A DNA stretch of 64,000 bases from Ptychodera flava (taxonomy: Eukaryota > Hemichordata > Enteropneusta > Ptychoderidae). Of this stretch, positions 61,804 to 64,000 are shown piece after piece. The stretch covers positions 20,159,747 to 20,223,746 of the forward strand of contig NC_091941.1 of NCBI RefSeq assembly GCF_041260155.1, in the 5' to 3' direction. The notes under the pieces are model-generated. The model searched no databases. It was not told the DNA's origin and was given only the letters and a program-made list of their open reading frames with translations. Position 1 is the stretch's first letter; each line of letters begins with the position of its first letter. Position numbers and translations under genes: made by a program.

Positions 61804-63197
61804 ATGAAGCCAGTTGCGAATGGAAAGTGGTTTAATGTGAAAGTAAATTAGTTTGTTCAGTGTATGCCTAATTTCACTATAAATAACATTTCTATCTTAC
61901 AGTTATATTGGGAAATAACTGATTACACTATTTCTGTTCCTTTTTTAAACCCCTATACCGTTATTTCATAGGACAGTTTTTTTAAAATTACAATCTTAAA
62001 AGGTAGAAAAACATCTTTCACTGGTTTAATATATTTCATTTGATGTCTTACTCATAAAATAAGTTACTCTCTTATAAAAATGTAACTTCAGCTGGTAAAC
62101 AATAGAATTACCAGCTGAAATCACTGTAACAAGTAACTTTCTTTGGTCAGATCTGTATAGGGGGTGGGGGTGGTGCTGTGTGTATTGTGTATCAGGCCTG
62201 TGTGATTTCAATACATTAATCTGATCTTACAGGAGAGTGAGAGATAAAGTGTCATTACCATACAACGTCAAAGTACATACTGGTAGGTGTATTTTCTTTT
62301 CTTGCCAGACAAAGCTGGTGATAATTGTCATACCATTTCTGAAGTCTCATTTATACAAGGTACAAGACTTTGCAATCTGTCATGATTGGGACACCCAACA
62401 GGTATTCTGTAGGGCATGGTGCCCTGTAGGTTAAAATTGGCACCTCATTAACTCAGACAATCTCTTTCTAATACTATTAAATTTGCATATATATTATAAC
62501 CAAAACATAGGACTATGTGGCCGAGGGTAGGTGACTATTTGCCCAAAGTAAGGAGGGCAAATGGTCTATTGCCCCAAGGGTACCTAGTCCCGTAATTGGG
62601 CTGTAATGTTTTTATTACATGCCGCTCTGACATAAATTCTCTCTCAAAAATTTTTGGTTTCCGTATAAATGACATATGCTTTATTCCATTTTAGACGGAA
62701 ATCTGTTAAAAAAATATAACGAGTTTCATCATCAAATGGCACATTGATATATTGAAATCCCCATTATTCGATTTATAGAATTTTTTTCACATAATTTTGA
62801 AAAAAAAAAAGTATATCCTAAGTAAAAGATGAAATTTGATCATTTTTAATCCTGAAGTTGTCAAGTTGAAAATAGTTCCGGTCCACTTTCAGTCCAATGA
62901 TGACTATGCGGCCCGCGACGTCATCAACGAGTTACCATCGAGTCCTATGGAGCGCGTGACGTTTGATATACGAGGCATGTAATAATAGATATACAGGGCT
63001 GACCCAAAGAAATTTGTAGAAATTCCTGGACCAGTGGAAAGGGTCATTCACCTAAATTCTATTCCTATTGGGAAGCTTTGCCGTAGAACAAAGTAGTCAA
63101 TAATAACACAAGCAATTTGATGACGTCTCTTCCCTTACAGTAGTATACACCTTTGAGACATATTTGATCTCTAAAACTTGATCCATAAGGGCTCATT
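61804..63197. other. No gene recognised
   Basis: AT-rich unique sequence. A short t/g-rich run (ggggtgggggtgg) lies near 62161. A small GC-richer patch (cggcccgcgacgtcatcaac, near 62910) holds no open frame of note. Confidence 0.5.
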
Positions 63198-63410
63198 TTA
63201 ACTCTTTCAATGCCAAAGTCAATCTTTGCTGCCTGTGTAAAATATACCCCGGGCAAATTTTGTGTAATTTTCGCTAGAATTTTGGTAGAAATCTGAAGAA
63301 AATGAATTGTGATGTCCATTTGGTCCAAAATTATGAAAAAAAAATTAAAGAAAAATTCATGAAATTGGTAAAATGTTGCACTGAAATTTTGGCTGGAAAT
63401 TACAGCTCTC
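63198..63410. mobile_element. piggyBac-like MITE, diverged copy
   Basis: TTAA at 63198-63201 followed by ctctttcaatgccaaagtca, an altered version of the ccctttgagcgccaaagtca end. The interior matches the 42.0 kb copy (aaaatatacccc, ggtccaaaattatg, ggtaaaatgttgca). The right TIR is lost after gaaattacagctctc. Confidence 0.75.
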
Positions 63411-63419
63411 GGTACATGA

Positions 63420-63655
63420 ACATTTGTTCGAAAATCGAAATATTTTTCTCTATGTGGTTAACACTGGGATAGTGGCCATAAGGAATTTAAAATACCAGGA
63501 AATCTCAGGTAATTTATTTCTCCAGTACCAAAATTTGAGCAGTGACCCCTGAGATTTTTATTCTTGATATTGAAAGAGAATAAGTGAAAGATTCCTCAAG
63601 GAAAGTTTGAGCAACAGTTTAATTCTTTCACTTTCAAGGTGCATACTACCCTTTA
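63420..63655 (+). mobile_element. MITE family B, partial copy
   Basis: Matches the right two thirds of the 34.57-34.93 kb copy: ctatgtggttaacactggga, tctccagtaccaaaatttga, gagcaacagttt and a final ctttcaaggtgcatactacc. It directly follows the piggyBac-like MITE, whose missing right end may reflect insertion or joining here. Confidence 0.7.
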
Positions 63656-64000
63656 AAGCCATGGGGGTTTGGGAAAGAAAACAACTAGTACACAAGACCT
63701 ACGTGAAGAAAGCTTTATTATAGTTACTTCATAGAGGAAAATAAACACAATAATTATTTTTTCTTCCAAATTTTACTAATATACGGATGAACTTCAATGA
63801 TAAAACTTGTGGAAATACAATAAGCTAAAACAATGGGTACCCACATTCTCTCCTCTGCTCTCTAAGGCAATTTTCTATTGAATGCAGTTTACAATTGAAT
63901 AGATAGACCCCAAGGCAACACAAGCTCATTGAAAACAATAAAAATATAGCTCAAAAAAATTGCTGCTGTCCAAATCCCTTCACACAGCATTTGTATATTT
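63656..64000. other. No feature seen
   Basis: AT-rich sequence to the window edge; no coding or repeat signal recognised. Confidence 0.5.

Overview
This is eukaryotic, animal nuclear DNA: AT-rich, intron-rich and repeat-rich, with no bacterial operon layout. Three well-supported protein genes are split into short exons with ordinary GT-AG borders (one intron apart). The proteins are animal-type, and the repeats (Penelope-like, CR1-like, MULE, piggyBac-like MITEs, pearl/Helentron-like elements) are those common in marine invertebrates. I infer a marine invertebrate, but cannot name the phylum with confidence.

Layout. 1-3.7 kb: tandem satellites (about 226, 230 and 212 bp units), a 31-base poly-C run and pieces of pearl-like elements. 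5.4-17.3 kb, minus strand: UTP25 (DIEXF/DEF), the SSU-processome factor, of which 17 coding exons are assigned; its C-terminal exons are not visible and probably lie left of the window. Its introns hold CR1-like LINE fragments, long (TA)n tracts and a pearl-like element. 17.3-17.9 kb: a divergent promoter region. 17.9-23.3 kb, plus strand: an RBM4/lark-like protein with one RRM, one CCHC knuckle and an RS/proline-rich tail; a dead MULE transposase sits in its first intron. 23.4-26.9 kb: a tentative three-exon gene of unknown function. 25.1-25.4 kb: a 42-bp minisatellite. 27-37 kb: mostly empty, with MITEs and two orphan exon candidates. 37.7-46.1 kb, minus strand: a complete DEGS1-type sphingolipid delta-4 desaturase in three exons. 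46.1-50.1 kb: nothing recognised. 50.8-57.0 kb: a 6.2-kb fold-back region with inverted arrays of about 350-bp units around a decayed Penelope-like reverse transcriptase; its left arm is split by a 1,106-bp transposon that carries the first exon of a RecQ-like helicase. 58.9-61.8 kb: tail-to-tail inverted Penelope-like remnants and a recurring 15-base motif. 63.2-63.7 kb: two MITEs.

The three host genes are housekeeping genes of unrelated roles: ribosome assembly, mRNA processing and ceramide synthesis. UTP25 and the RBM4-like gene probably share one promoter region. The most notable observations are the RecQ-exon transposon with 17-bp inverted ends and a 9-bp target duplication, a probable U12-type AT-AA intron in UTP25, and a one-base deletion in UTP25 exon 10.
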